DNA from: Actinopolyspora biskrensis
Lineage (GTDB): Bacteria > Actinomycetota > Actinomycetes > Mycobacteriales > Pseudonocardiaceae
Assembly (NCBI RefSeq): GCF_013408175.1
Contig: NZ_JACBYW010000003.1
Coordinates: forward strand, 496,001 to 560,000
Reading direction: 5' to 3'
DNA: 64,000 bases
The notes below the pieces were generated by a model. It saw nothing but the letters and a program-made list of their open reading frames with translations, did not search any database and was not told the DNA's origin. Positions within the stretch are counted from its first letter, which is position 1; every line of letters begins with the position of its first letter. This document shows positions 1-8,403 of the stretch, one piece after another. The position numbers were made by a program, and so were the translations under genes.

Positions 1-672
1 GCGCAGCACCTCCGGATCTATGCTGCCGGAGCCGATGCTGGTGTGCCGGTCTCGCCAGGAGCCGAACTCGTCCCGCGAGTCGTTGAGGTGGACCAGGTCC
101 AGCCGTCCGGTGATCGAACGCACCCGCTCCACGATGCCGACCAGGTCCTCACCCGCGGCGTGCGCGTGGCAGGTGTCCAGGCAGAAGCCCGCCCCGAACT
201 CGCCGACCGCGTCCCAGAGCCTGGCCAGGTCGTCGAATCCGCGCGCCATGGCGTTGGCGCCCCCGGCGGTGTTCTCGATCAGCACCGGGACCTCGAAACC
301 GCCCTCGGCCGCCTGGCGCTCGAACACCTTGCGCCAGTTCGCGACCCCCTCGGCCGGATCGTCGTTCTTGGTGACGTGTCCACCGTGGACCACCACTCCG
401 GACGCGCCGATCTCGGCGGCGGCCCGCACCTGCTGGACCACCGCCTTGCGGGAGGGTATCCGCACGCGGTTGTTCAACGAGGCGACGTTGATGACGTACG
501 GCGAGTGAACGAACACCCCCAGCTCGGACTCCCTCAGGCGTTCGGCCTGCGGATGTGGTTGCGGCGCCTTCCACCCCTGCGGGTCGGAAAGGAAGAACTG
601 CACGACGTCGGCATCGCGTTCGGCCGCGGCCTCCAGCGGATCGTCGTCACGGACGTGGGCCCCGATCTGCAT
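1..672 (-). CDS. nfo: Deoxyribonuclease IV (apurinic/apyrimidinic endonuclease), 3' end cut by the window edge
   Basis: Endonuclease IV cleaves DNA 5' to abasic sites in base-excision repair and uses a metal cluster in a TIM barrel. Reading from the ATG at 672 gives 224 residues starting MQIGAHVRDDDPLE, with the AP_endonuc_2 features VFVHSPYVINVAS, GVVVHGGH, PVLIENTAGG, FCLDTCHAHAAG and LVHLNDSRDEFGSWRDRH. These carry the His, Glu and Asp metal ligands. The frame is open to base 1, so only the C-terminus is missing (family length about 250-285). It is divergent from the exported protein at 938, with 265 bp between them. Confidence 0.93.
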   Translation of the reverse strand, partial: MQIGAHVRDDDPLEAAAERDADVVQFFLSDPQGWKAPQPHPQAERLRESELGVFVHSPYVINVASLNNRVRIPSRKAVVQQVRAAAEIGASGVVVHGGHVTKNDDPAEGVANWRKVFERQAAEGGFEVPVLIENTAGGANAMARGFDDLARLWDAVGEFGAGFCLDTCHAHAAGEDLVGIVERVRSITGRLDLVHLNDSRDEFGSWRDRHTSIGSGSIDPEVLR

Positions 673-937
673 GGGCCCGAGTCTAGATTGCACCTCGGAA
701 TCCGCGTGCGCGGTCACCGGAGCGTCCCCCTGCGAGGCCGCCGGGGGCCGGGCGCGGTACCTCGCGGCGAAATCCGGTTACCAATCGGTATCGACATCGT
801 TCCGCGGCGTCACCGCACGGCAACTCGCGCGTTGGGCCCGGTAACGGTTTCGCCAGGACTTCGTCTCGAATCGCGGGAGGTACCGCTCCGACGAACCCAG
901 GACGACCGAACCGGAGAAGCTCTATAGGGGTGCGTGT

Positions 938-1927
938 ATGAGCAGAGAACACGACCGCGAACGCGCGGGGGCCGACCGCTCCCGCGGACCGACCGGCGGA
1001 TTCCTGCGCGGCGGACTACGCGGCGCCGCGGTCCCCGTGGTGAGCGCGGTGCTCGCCGCAGGCGGCCTCGCAGGTGCGGGAGTGGCCGACGCGTCGTCGA
1101 GCCCCGTCGTGATCGGCACCTGCACGGAGGACGTGAGCAGCGATTCCTTCGGGCAGCGGATCGTCGCCTCACCCACCGCGCTCGACGCGAAGGTGAAGCA
1201 GGCCGCGCTGCTCGTCTTCCCGCTCCAGTTCGAACGAGCCGACGAGATCAGGGAGCAGTTCCTCGAGTCGGCCCCGGTCGAGCTCGGCGCGGTCACCGAG
1301 CGGGACCAGGAGTTCTCCGGAGGAGACCTGGCCGAGGCGCTCGCTCCCAGCATCGCCGCGATCCCCTCGGTCGAGGACAAGGGCGAGGCCGTGAACTTCC
1401 ACGTGGGCAACCTCGCCGCGATCGGCTGCCTCGGGGGAGTTTCCGTGCCGGGGCAGGAGGAGGCCGGCTCCTCGGAAACACCCACATCGCCGTCCGAACC
1501 TCCGCCGTCCTCCGCTCCGGATCCCACCGGAACGGGCGACTCCCCCGGTGGTGAACAGCCCGGGAACCAGCGGCCGAGCTCGCGAGCTCCGGAAACCGGC
1601 GACTCGGCACCGGGCGGCACCACTCCGAACCACCCCCCAGGGCCCGCCGCACGCGTGAACCCCTCGGACTACGCTTATGTTCCGGGGTCGTTACCGCCGT
1701 GGTCGGACACCCGGTTCGGAGAGGCCCCCGGTGGAAGAGCCGAGACCGGTGATCTGCGAAGCGACGAGAAGCACAACCAGCAGGACCGCGTGCGCGAGGC
1801 GGGCAGCGCCGAGGCACTGCCTTCCGACGCGGGCAGCAGGGTGGCCCTGCCGGTGTTGCTCGCCGCGATCTCGCTGGCCGGAGTGACCTCGGCGCTCATC
1901 AGGACGTGGGTGCTGCGCCGAACCTGA
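938..1927 (+). CDS. Exported membrane-anchored hypothetical protein
   Basis: The 329-residue product has an Arg-rich N-terminus, a hydrophobic signal segment (about 30-52, ending ADAS) and a predicted extracellular domain (55-170) with two Cys (GTCTED and IGCLG). A Ser/Pro/Gly-rich linker (170-250) is followed by one C-terminal membrane helix (about 299-318) and the short tail LRRT. This architecture suggests an outward-facing protein anchored at its C-terminus. No LPXTG motif and no known domain were recognised. AGGGG at 926-930 precedes the ATG. TATAGG just before it could instead be a -10 box with a very short leader. It lies 163 bp upstream of rpsF on the same strand. Confidence 0.7.
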   Translation: MSREHDRERAGADRSRGPTGGFLRGGLRGAAVPVVSAVLAAGGLAGAGVADASSSPVVIGTCTEDVSSDSFGQRIVASPTALDAKVKQAALLVFPLQFERADEIREQFLESAPVELGAVTERDQEFSGGDLAEALAPSIAAIPSVEDKGEAVNFHVGNLAAIGCLGGVSVPGQEEAGSSETPTSPSEPPPSSAPDPTGTGDSPGGEQPGNQRPSSRAPETGDSAPGGTTPNHPPGPAARVNPSDYAYVPGSLPPWSDTRFGEAPGGRAETGDLRSDEKHNQQDRVREAGSAEALPSDAGSRVALPVLLAAISLAGVTSALIRTWVLRRT

Positions 1928-2090
1928 CCGACCTGCCGCTCCGAGCGCGCGCCGCCCGGAGCGGCCGAAACAACACCCAGGTCACCGGAGTTTTCCACCG
2001 GGTTGCTAGACTGGTTCGGCTCGCCCGCGCGGCGACCCTCCTGCCACGGAGAGTCCGTGGCCGTGAGTCCACAGGAGGTGAGTGGTCTTC

Positions 2091-2471
2091 ATGCGTCATT
2101 ACGAGGTCATGATCATTCTTGACCCGAGTCTGGACGAGCGCAACGTGTCCTCGTCCCTGGAGAATTACCTCAAGGTCATCCGTAACGACGGTGGCAGCAT
2201 CGAGAAGATCGATGTCTGGGGCCGTCGCAGGCTCGCCTACGAAATCAACAAGCGTGCCGAGGGCATCTACGTCCTGCTGGACCTGAACTGCGAGTCGTCC
2301 TCCGTCAACGAGCTCGACAGGCAGCTCAACATCAGCGAGAACGTGCTGCGCACGAAGATGCTGCGCAAGATCGTCCAGCCGCGCAAGGAAGCCCGTCTCG
2401 CCCGGGCCAGCGCCAAGGCGGCCAAGGCAGCCCAGCAGCAGGCCCAGAGCGCGGTCGGCACTTCCGCCTGA
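2091..2471 (+). CDS. rpsF: 30S ribosomal protein S6
   Basis: Small-subunit protein that binds 16S rRNA together with S18. The sequence [17 protein letters not shown], the WGRRRLAY motif and the Ala/Gln-rich C-terminal tail are typical actinobacterial S6. The ATG at 2091 was chosen because AGGAGG lies at 2073-2078 and orthologues begin MRHYE. A GTG at 2082 is in frame but only 3 nt from the ribosome site. First gene of the conserved rpsF-ssb-rpsR-rplI cluster. Confidence 0.97.
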   Translation: MRHYEVMIILDPSLDERNVSSSLENYLKVIRNDGGSIEKIDVWGRRRLAYEINKRAEGIYVLLDLNCESSSVNELDRQLNISENVLRTKMLRKIVQPRKEARLARASAKAAKAAQQQAQSAVGTSA

Positions 2472-2533
2472 TCCGCCCGGAAGGCGAACGGCAATGATGC
2501 CCGACCGCAGCACAGAGACGGAGTTTCCAGGCG

Positions 2534-3007
2534 ATGGCCGGTGAGACGGTAACCACGGTGGTCGGCAACCTGACGGCCGACCCGGAACTGCGCTTCACGC
2601 CCTCCGGTGCGGCGGTGGCGAACTTCACCGTCGCCTCGACGCCGCGGTTCTACGACCGCCAGGCAGGCGAGTGGAAGGACGGCGAGGCGCTGTTCCTGCG
2701 CTGCAACATCTGGCGACAGGCCGCGGAGAACGTCGCCGAAACCCTCACCCGCGGGATGCGTGTGGTGGTGCAGGGGCGGCTGCGCCAGCGTTCCTTCGAG
2801 ACGAAGGAGGGCGAGAAGCGCACCGTCGTCGAGATGGAGGTCGACGAGGTCGGCCCCTCGCTGCGCTACGCCACGGCCAAGGTCAACAAGATCAGTCGCG
2901 GCGGTGGTTCGGGAGGCGGCTCCGGCGGCTCCGGCGGAGACGACCCCTGGAGCTCCGCTCCACCGGCCGGTTCGGGTAGCGGTTTCAGCGACGAACCGCC
3001 CTTCTAG
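2534..3007 (+). CDS. ssb: Single-stranded DNA-binding protein
   Basis: SSB coats single-stranded DNA in replication and recruits partners through its C-terminal tip. The 157-residue protein has an OB fold at residues 3-110 ([23 protein letters not shown]..., [34 protein letters not shown]), then a Gly/Ser-rich flexible linker and the acidic tip SDEPPF. The tip is a close variant of the canonical DDIPF end. It sits 62 nt after rpsF. Confidence 0.97.
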   Translation: MAGETVTTVVGNLTADPELRFTPSGAAVANFTVASTPRFYDRQAGEWKDGEALFLRCNIWRQAAENVAETLTRGMRVVVQGRLRQRSFETKEGEKRTVVEMEVDEVGPSLRYATAKVNKISRGGGSGGGSGGSGGDDPWSSAPPAGSGSGFSDEPPF

Positions 3008-3166
3008 CCAGGGTGGAACACCACGGTCCGGCGGTTCGCCCGTCCGGAGTGTGGCCATACCGTTCCGCGAATGCCCGGCCGCGACCGGTGTACGGAGACG
3101 ACTCCGGTCTCGCGGCCGAACGAAAGCCCTCTACGGAGTTCTCGCTCTCTTCAAAGGAGCAAGCAC

Positions 3167-3406
3167 ATGGCCAAGGCGCCCGTGCGCAAGCCGAAGAAGA
3201 AGGTCTGCGCCTTCTGCGACGACCAGAACGTCCTGAGCATCGACTACAAGGACACCACGCTGCTGCGTAAGTACATCTCCGACCGCGGGAAGATCCGCGC
3301 GCGTCGTGTGACGGGCAACTGCAGCCAGCACCAGCGGGATGTCGCCATCGCGGTCAAGAACGCCCGCGAGATGGCGCTGCTGCCGTACACCTCGACCGCC
3401 CGGTAA
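3167..3406 (+). CDS. rpsR: 30S ribosomal protein S18, zinc-ligand (C+) form
   Basis: The 79-residue protein has the S18 core [21 protein letters not shown] and retains CAFC and NCSQHQ, the Cys/His positions of zinc-binding S18. Many actinobacteria also carry a Cys-less S18 paralogue under Zur control; only this copy lies in the window. The ATG at 3167 follows AAAGGAG (3153-3159). Upstream in-frame codons translate to low-complexity sequence and were excluded. Confidence 0.96.
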   Translation: MAKAPVRKPKKKVCAFCDDQNVLSIDYKDTTLLRKYISDRGKIRARRVTGNCSQHQRDVAIAVKNAREMALLPYTSTAR

Positions 3407-3612
3407 ACCGAGACTTCCGGCCACGGCCCCGGGACTTCGCGTGCGGAACGCGCTCCGGTCTACTCCGGGTCGGTCGGGCGCGGGCTCGTTGCCCCGGTCC
3501 GGCGTTCGCGGAATCCGCACGACAACATCGACCGACTGCTCGGTGCATTCCCGCTTCGGTCGTTTACGGGGCCGGGGTTTGACCTCGGTTCGGCTTTGAA
3601 AGGAGACACGCC

Positions 3613-4065
3613 GTGAAGATCATCCTGACCTCGGACGTGAGCGGTCTCGGCGCCTCGGGCGACTCCGTCGAGGTACGTGACGGCTACGCCCGCAACTACC
3701 TGCTGCCGCAGGGCATGGCCATCGTGGCCACCAAGGGCGCGCAGAAGCAGGTCGAGTCGATTCGCCGCTCCCAGGAGAACCGCCGCGTTCGCGATCTGGA
3801 GCACGCCAGGGAGCTTCAGGAGCAGCTGCAGAACATGGGGATGGTGCAGCTGTCCAAGAAGGTATCCAAGAAGGGCAAGCTGTTCGGCTCGATCACCGAG
3901 TCCGATGTGACTTCCGCCGTCCGCCAGGCCGGTGGCCCCAGCCTGGACAAGCGTTCCATCGAGCTGAAGGGCAACGTGAAGTCGCTCGGCAAGATGGCCG
4001 TCGGTGTCCGGCTGCACCCGGACGTCTACGCCTCGATGTACGTCGAGGTCAATCCGGGCGGCTGA
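3613..4065 (+). CDS. rplI: 50S ribosomal protein L9
   Basis: The 150-residue protein begins MKIILTSDVSGLGASGDSVEVRDGYARNYLLPQGMA, the conserved N-terminal 23S-binding domain. A Lys/Glu-rich connecting helix and a C-terminal domain (KLFGSITESDV, IELKGNVKSLG, VRLHPDV) follow. GAAAGGAG precedes the ATG. Length and order are normal for the family. The 206 bp after rpsR hold no gene. Confidence 0.97.
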   Translation: MKIILTSDVSGLGASGDSVEVRDGYARNYLLPQGMAIVATKGAQKQVESIRRSQENRRVRDLEHARELQEQLQNMGMVQLSKKVSKKGKLFGSITESDVTSAVRQAGGPSLDKRSIELKGNVKSLGKMAVGVRLHPDVYASMYVEVNPGG

Positions 4066-4228
4066 CTTCGCCACGTGAGTTCCGCGCGGTGCGCGGTCGT
4101 TCGTTCACCGCGCGGAACCACTCGAGAATCCGCTTGCGCTCACAACGGTGTTCATCCTGCCGTAGCGGGGCGGTTCCACGACTCACGTCATTCGGACCGG
4201 CAGGTCCGGGGCACCGGCGGACGAACAG

Positions 4229-4369
4229 TTGTCCCCATGAGCTATCCACAAGCTATCCACAGGCTTTTACCTGGGATAGCTTCCTGTGAGGGTCGAGTTT
4301 TCCCCAACTTGTCCACAGCGTGCGTCTTCAGGTTGGCGTAGTTTCCACATGGGACAAAGCTTGTCCACA
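4229..4369 (+). promoter_or_regulatory. Cluster of DnaA-box-like 9-mers upstream of dnaB
   Basis: The 526-bp gap between rplI and dnaB has no convincing gene. Within 141 bp it contains TTGTCCACA at 4309-4317 and 4361-4369, CTATCCACA at 4242-4250 and 4253-4261, TTGTCCCCA at 4229-4237 and a weaker GTTTCCACA at 4341-4349, all on the plus strand. TTGTCCACA is the high-GC actinobacterial DnaA-box consensus. The box at 4361 lies inside a 7+2+7 inverted repeat (4358-4373). Inferred role: DnaA-dependent control of dnaB, or titration of DnaA. Confidence 0.6.
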
Positions 4370-4591
4370 AGCTGTTCGTGGGGGCGGGCGTCCGCGCGCG
4401 CGGACCGTCCGAGCACACACGTGCGGCGGTTCCGCTCCCGGACGTCCACCGCGACACCACCGGAACCGGTGACGTCGTCACGACCACCCGCTCGAACGAG
4501 TCCGATGTCGGTCGTTGCCTCGACGGGCGCGGGTGGCGAGTATGGCCGGACTACAGCTCGCAGCTCTGCGTCCAGGAGGTGGCAGTAACCC

Positions 4592-6898
4592 GTGTCGTTG
4601 TCCGACGAACGCGGAGCGGATCCGTCCTCCAACGGCAAGGGCGGTTCCGGCCCGGACGGAAGCGTCGACCGCCAGCCACCGCAGGACGTCGCCGCCGAGC
4701 AGTCCGTGCTCGGCGGAATGATGCTGAGCAAGGACGCCATCGCCAACGTCATCGAGATGCTCCGCCCGCAGGACTTCTACCGTCCTGCCCACCACGCGAT
4801 ATACGACTGCGTCCTCGACCTGTACGGACGCGGCGAACCCGCCGACCCCATCACCGTCTCGGCGGAACTGGAACGACGCGGCGAACTGGGCAGAGTGGGC
4901 GGCGCACCGTACCTGCACACCCTGATCCAGACGGTGCCGACGGCGGCCAACGCCAACTACTACGCCGAGATCGTCTCCGAGAAGGCGATACTCCGCAGGC
5001 TCGTGGAAGCCGGAACCAGGGTCGTCCAGTACGGCTACAACGGCGCCGAGGGCGCCGCCATCGAGGAGGTCGTGGACCGGGCGCAGGCCGCCATCTACGA
5101 CGTGACCGAGCGCCGCACCTCCGAGGACTACGCGGCGCTGGAAGACCTGCTGCAGCCCACGATGGACGAGATCGACGCCATCGCCTCGCGCGGCGGGGAG
5201 TCGCAGGGGCTGCCGACCGGCTTCGTCGACCTCGACGGCGTGACCAACGGACTGCACCCCGGGCAGATGGTGATCGTCGCGGCGAGGCCCGGCGTCGGCA
5301 AGGCGCTTGCTCTGGACACCCCACTGCCCACTCCGGACGGTTGGACCACCATGGGGACGGTCTCCGTCGGGGACGAACTGCTCGGCGCCAACGGAAACCC
5401 GGTGCGGGTCGTCAACGCGACCGAGGTCATGCACGGCCACACCTGCTACGAAATCGAGTTCTCGGACGGAACCGCCGTCGTGGCCGACGCCCAGCACCAG
5501 TGGACCCTGCGGGACGGCGGCGTGCGGACCACGGCGACGCTGCACGACGAGCAGAGCGGGGAACTGCCCGAGCACGCCGCTCTCGACCTGGAGCAGCGCG
5601 ATCTCCCCGTTCCGCCCTACTCACTGGGCGTGTGGCTGGCCGCGGGCGATCCGGAGACCGGTGAACTCACCGGTGTCCCCGCCGAGGTCCTGGCCGATCT
5701 CGAACCGGAGGGGGTCGACAGCGCCGGTGACCGTCCCGTCGTCGACGAGGACACCGCCGCGAAGCTCTCCGAGCTGGGTGCCCGGCGTCAACCGGACGTT
5801 CCCGTCGAGTACCTCCGTGCCAGCCAACGACAGCGCCGCGACCTGCTGGCCGGGCTGGCCGACGCCGCAGGCGACGTGGCCGAGGACGGACGAGTGCGGC
5901 TGCGGGTGCGCGAGTCCCTCTCCGTGCGGGTGCGCGAGCTCGTGCTCACCCTGGGGAGTCCGTGCACGGCCACCGTGGACACTGCGGCCGCGGAGACGGC
6001 TCCGACCACCCTGCTCGTCTTCGACAGCGGACAGGACCAGGTGTTCCGGATCCCCGAGAAGGTCGAGCAGCACAAGCGACGCCGCGCCGAGGGGGCGGCG
6101 ACCAGGCACGTCGTCGCCGTCCGCCCTACCCGCAGCGTCCCGGTGCGCTGCGTCGAGGTGGACTCCTCCGACCGGCTCTACCTGGCCAGCCGCTCGTTCC
6201 TGCCCACCCACAACTCGACCCTCGGGCTGGATTTCGCCCGCGCCGCCTCCATCAAGAGCGGCGCTGCCAGCGTCATCTTCTCGCTGGAGATGGGGCGCAC
6301 CGAGATCGTGATGCGGATGCTCTCGGCGGAGGCCCGCATCCGGCTCGGCGACATGCGCGGGGGGCGGATGACCGACGAGGACTGGACGCGGCTGGCGCGT
6401 CGCATGAGCGAGATCAACGAGGCGCCGCTGTTCATCGACGACTCGCCGAACCTGACGATGATGGAGATCCGGGCCAAGGCCCGGCGGCTCAAGCAGCGCA
6501 ACGACATCAGCCTGATCGTGGTCGACTACATGCAGCTGATGACCTCGGGCAAACGCGTCGAGTCCCGCCAGCAGGAGGTCTCCGAGTTCTCCAGGAACCT
6601 CAAGTTGCTGGCGAAGGAGCTCGAAGTGCCGGTGGTGGCGATCTCCCAGCTCAACCGTGGTCCCGAGCAGCGCAACGACCGGCGTCCCCAGCTCTCGGAC
6701 CTGCGCGAGTCGGGCAGCCTGGAGCAGGACGCCGACGTGGTGATCCTGATCCACCGCCCGGACGCCTTCGAGCGCGACGACCCCCGCATGGGCGAGGCCG
6801 ATCTGATCCTGGCCAAGCACCGTGCCGGTCCCACCGAGACGGTCACGGTCGCCCACCAGCTGCACTACAGCCGCTTCGTGGACATGGCCCAGGAGTAG
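4592..6898 (+). CDS. dnaB: Replicative DNA helicase DnaB, interrupted by an in-frame intein
   Basis: Hexameric 5'-3' helicase of the replication fork. The 768-residue precursor has an N-terminal DnaB domain (about 25-130) and a RecA-like domain whose Walker A motif ARPGVGK (ending K237) is split from STLGLDFARA by a 304-residue intein. After the intein come SLEMGRTEIVMRML, Walker B LIVVDYMQLM (about 645), SQLNRGPEQR and SDLRESGSLEQDADVV. Removing residues 238-541 leaves a 464-residue helicase of normal length. The GTG start at 4592 follows AGGAGG at 4574-4579. A DnaA-box cluster lies upstream. Confidence 0.96.
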   Translation: MSLSDERGADPSSNGKGGSGPDGSVDRQPPQDVAAEQSVLGGMMLSKDAIANVIEMLRPQDFYRPAHHAIYDCVLDLYGRGEPADPITVSAELERRGELGRVGGAPYLHTLIQTVPTAANANYYAEIVSEKAILRRLVEAGTRVVQYGYNGAEGAAIEEVVDRAQAAIYDVTERRTSEDYAALEDLLQPTMDEIDAIASRGGESQGLPTGFVDLDGVTNGLHPGQMVIVAARPGVGKALALDTPLPTPDGWTTMGTVSVGDELLGANGNPVRVVNATEVMHGHTCYEIEFSDGTAVVADAQHQWTLRDGGVRTTATLHDEQSGELPEHAALDLEQRDLPVPPYSLGVWLAAGDPETGELTGVPAEVLADLEPEGVDSAGDRPVVDEDTAAKLSELGARRQPDVPVEYLRASQRQRRDLLAGLADAAGDVAEDGRVRLRVRESLSVRVRELVLTLGSPCTATVDTAAAETAPTTLLVFDSGQDQVFRIPEKVEQHKRRRAEGAATRHVVAVRPTRSVPVRCVEVDSSDRLYLASRSFLPTHNSTLGLDFARAASIKSGAASVIFSLEMGRTEIVMRMLSAEARIRLGDMRGGRMTDEDWTRLARRMSEINEAPLFIDDSPNLTMMEIRAKARRLKQRNDISLIVVDYMQLMTSGKRVESRQQEVSEFSRNLKLLAKELEVPVVAISQLNRGPEQRNDRRPQLSDLRESGSLEQDADVVILIHRPDAFERDDPRMGEADLILAKHRAGPTETVTVAHQLHYSRFVDMAQE
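5303..6214 (+). other. DnaB intein, class 3 (WCT) type with degenerate LAGLIDADG endonuclease
   Basis: This in-frame insert begins with Ala1 (ALALDTPLPTPDGWTTMG) and ends SFLPTHN before the +1 extein Ser. The usual position-1 nucleophile is absent. The class 3 triad is present: Trp67 two residues after block-B His65 (AQHQW), Cys283 in block F (VPVRCVEVD) and Thr in the terminal THN. In class 3 inteins that Cys starts splicing. The centre keeps traces of a LAGLIDADG endonuclease (LGVWLAAGD, LLAGLADAAGD), but the acidic catalytic residues look replaced (GDG to AAG, DTDG to DAAG). Splicing is therefore likely retained and homing lost. The position matches the P-loop intein described in Mycobacterium smegmatis DnaB. 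Confidence 0.88.
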
Positions 6899-6972
6899 CG
6901 CTCGGCGGTCCGTCCGCCGGGTGCTGCCGCACGGGACCGGACTCGCCGGAGTCCTGCTCAGAACCGCCCTGG

Positions 6973-7461
6973 TCAGAGCCTGCGGTGCATGATGTGCAGC
7001 CCGACGAGCCCCTTCTCCGGGTGCTCGAAGGCCTCGGGAACGGTGGTCAGTATCTCGAATCCCAGTGAGAGCCACAGCTCGACGGCACCGGTGTTCGTCT
7101 CCACCACCGCGTTGAACTGCATCGCACGGTAACCATCGGCGCGGGCCTGCTCCACCACGTGCTCGCCGAGCGCGCGCCCGACCCCCTTGCCGGAGTGGTC
7201 CGGGTCGACCATGAACCCGGCGTTGGCCACGTGCGCCCCCGGACCCGCGTGGTTCGGATGCGTCTCGGCCGTGCCCAGCACGGTTCCCCGCTCGTCGACG
7301 GCGACGAAGGTCCGCCCGGGGGACTGGCGCATCCAGGACGCGCGGGCGGCCGGTTCGGCGATGTCGCGCGGCCAGCAGAAGGTCTCCCCGGCCGAGACGA
7401 TGTGACGCAGGAACTTCCAGATCGAGGGCCAGTCGTCGGCCACCGCTTCTCTGACACGCAC
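6973..7461 (-). CDS. GNAT-family N-acetyltransferase
   Basis: From the GTG at 7461 the product is 162 residues beginning VRVREAVADDWPSIWKFL. It has the GNAT fold: FVAVDERGTVLGTAETHPN (beta 4), an acetyl-CoA pyrophosphate loop DHSGKGVGRAL, and NTGAVELWLSLGFEI near the C-terminus. The frame is open to 7569, but the extra N-terminal residues are Gly/Arg/Pro-rich and unlike the family, so the later start is preferred. It lies just downstream of the HAD gene and is probably co-transcribed. The substrate is unknown. Confidence 0.8.
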   Translation of the reverse strand: MRVREAVADDWPSIWKFLRHIVSAGETFCWPRDIAEPAARASWMRQSPGRTFVAVDERGTVLGTAETHPNHAGPGAHVANAGFMVDPDHSGKGVGRALGEHVVEQARADGYRAMQFNAVVETNTGAVELWLSLGFEILTTVPEAFEHPEKGLVGLHIMHRRL

Positions 7462-7590
7462 GACACCAGGGTCCCGCACCCCTTCCGTCCCCCGAACAAC
7501 GCCCGGCCGCTGCTCGGTCTCGGAGCCCCGAGGCCGGGCGCCGCCCGGGGTTCCGCCAAGGGCACCCACGCGAACCGAGCCGACGCTCCC

Positions 7591-8262
7591 TCAGTCGAGC
7601 AGTTCGGCGAGGGCGCGGGGGAGCTCCTCGATCCCTTCCAGCCTGGTCCGGGCGAGCCCCAGCGCGTCCTCGGCCGGCGGGAAGTGCGGGTTCGGGACGG
7701 CGACGACGGTGGCTCCGGAGGCCGCTGCGGCGCGCAGCCCGTTGCTCGAGTCCTCCACGGCCACGCACTCCTCCGCGGGCACCGCCAGTCCTTCGACCGC
7801 ACGCAGGTACACATCGGGGGCGGGTTTCCCGGCTCGCGTCTCCTCGCTGGAAACGGTGTGCCGCACGACGTCGCCCAGGCCGGTCGCGTCCAGGAAGGCC
7901 CGGATTATGCGGGGCGGGGCGGAACTCGCGATCGCCGTCGGGAACCGACCGCCGAGCTCGCGGACCGTTTCCGCCGCTCCGGGAATCACCGGGGGGTCGG
8001 TCTCGTAGTGCTTGCCCATCCGGTCGATGACGGTCTCGGCGACCCGCTCCGGGGAGAGCCGCACTCCCAGCTCCGTGACCAGGTACTCGGACCATTCCGG
8101 GGTGCTCATCCCCATCATGGCCCCGGTTGCCCCCTCGGCCCATCTCCCACCGAACTCGTGGGTGACCTCGCGCCGGATCCGGTCCCAGAGGTGCTCGGAG
8201 TCGACGAGCACCCCGTCGAGATCGAAAAGGATCGCGCGCGGTTCTCCGCTGCTGACTGCCAC
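7591..8262 (-). CDS. HAD-superfamily hydrolase, beta-phosphoglucomutase-like
   Basis: The 223-residue protein has HAD motif I FDLDGVLVDSEHLW (Asp nucleophile), motif II AIASSAPP, motif III Lys in RAGKPAPDVYLRA and motif IV AVEDSSNGLRAA. A C1-type helical cap follows motif I (about 25-95). This is subfamily IA, which includes sugar-phosphate phosphatases and beta-phosphoglucomutases; the substrate is unknown. The start is GTG. The GNAT gene follows on the same strand. Confidence 0.88.
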   Translation of the reverse strand: MAVSSGEPRAILFDLDGVLVDSEHLWDRIRREVTHEFGGRWAEGATGAMMGMSTPEWSEYLVTELGVRLSPERVAETVIDRMGKHYETDPPVIPGAAETVRELGGRFPTAIASSAPPRIIRAFLDATGLGDVVRHTVSSEETRAGKPAPDVYLRAVEGLAVPAEECVAVEDSSNGLRAAAASGATVVAVPNPHFPPAEDALGLARTRLEGIEELPRALAELLD

Positions 8263-8349
8263 GGGACGATGCTATTTCGCCCGCACCGCGGAGGCCACCG
8301 CCGCGGTTCCCCGGTGAGCTTGCTCAAACCGGCTGGCCTCGGAACGCGC

Positions 8350-8388
8350 AAAAAGTTAGCGTTGCAAACGAAATACTTTGTCTAATCG
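8350..8388 (+). promoter_or_regulatory. AT-rich promoter/operator candidate for the MFS gene
   Basis: This short AT-rich island lies between the divergent HAD and MFS genes. It contains TTGCAA (8362-8367), a possible -35 box, and an imperfect dyad ACGAAAT/ACTTTGT (8368-8381), the kind of site bound by MarR- or TetR-type repressors. No regulator gene is adjacent. Support is only composition, position and partial symmetry. Confidence 0.3.
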
Positions 8389-8403
8389 AGGAGCACGTCG
8401 CCG

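Noticed and set aside
4066-4591. The DnaA-box cluster as oriC
   Set aside because: No dnaA, dnaN or gyrase genes flank it, and the actinobacterial origin lies between dnaA and dnaN. No AT-rich unwinding region is visible.
4592-6898. dnaB as a broken gene because the P-loop is interrupted
   Set aside because: The insert is in frame, has full splicing motifs at both ends, and removing it restores a normal 464-residue helicase.
5621-8143. Very long open frame on the minus strand opposite dnaB and running into the HAD gene
   Set aside because: It is Gly/Arg/Ala-rich, antisense to a certain helicase gene and matches no family; a GC-bias shadow.
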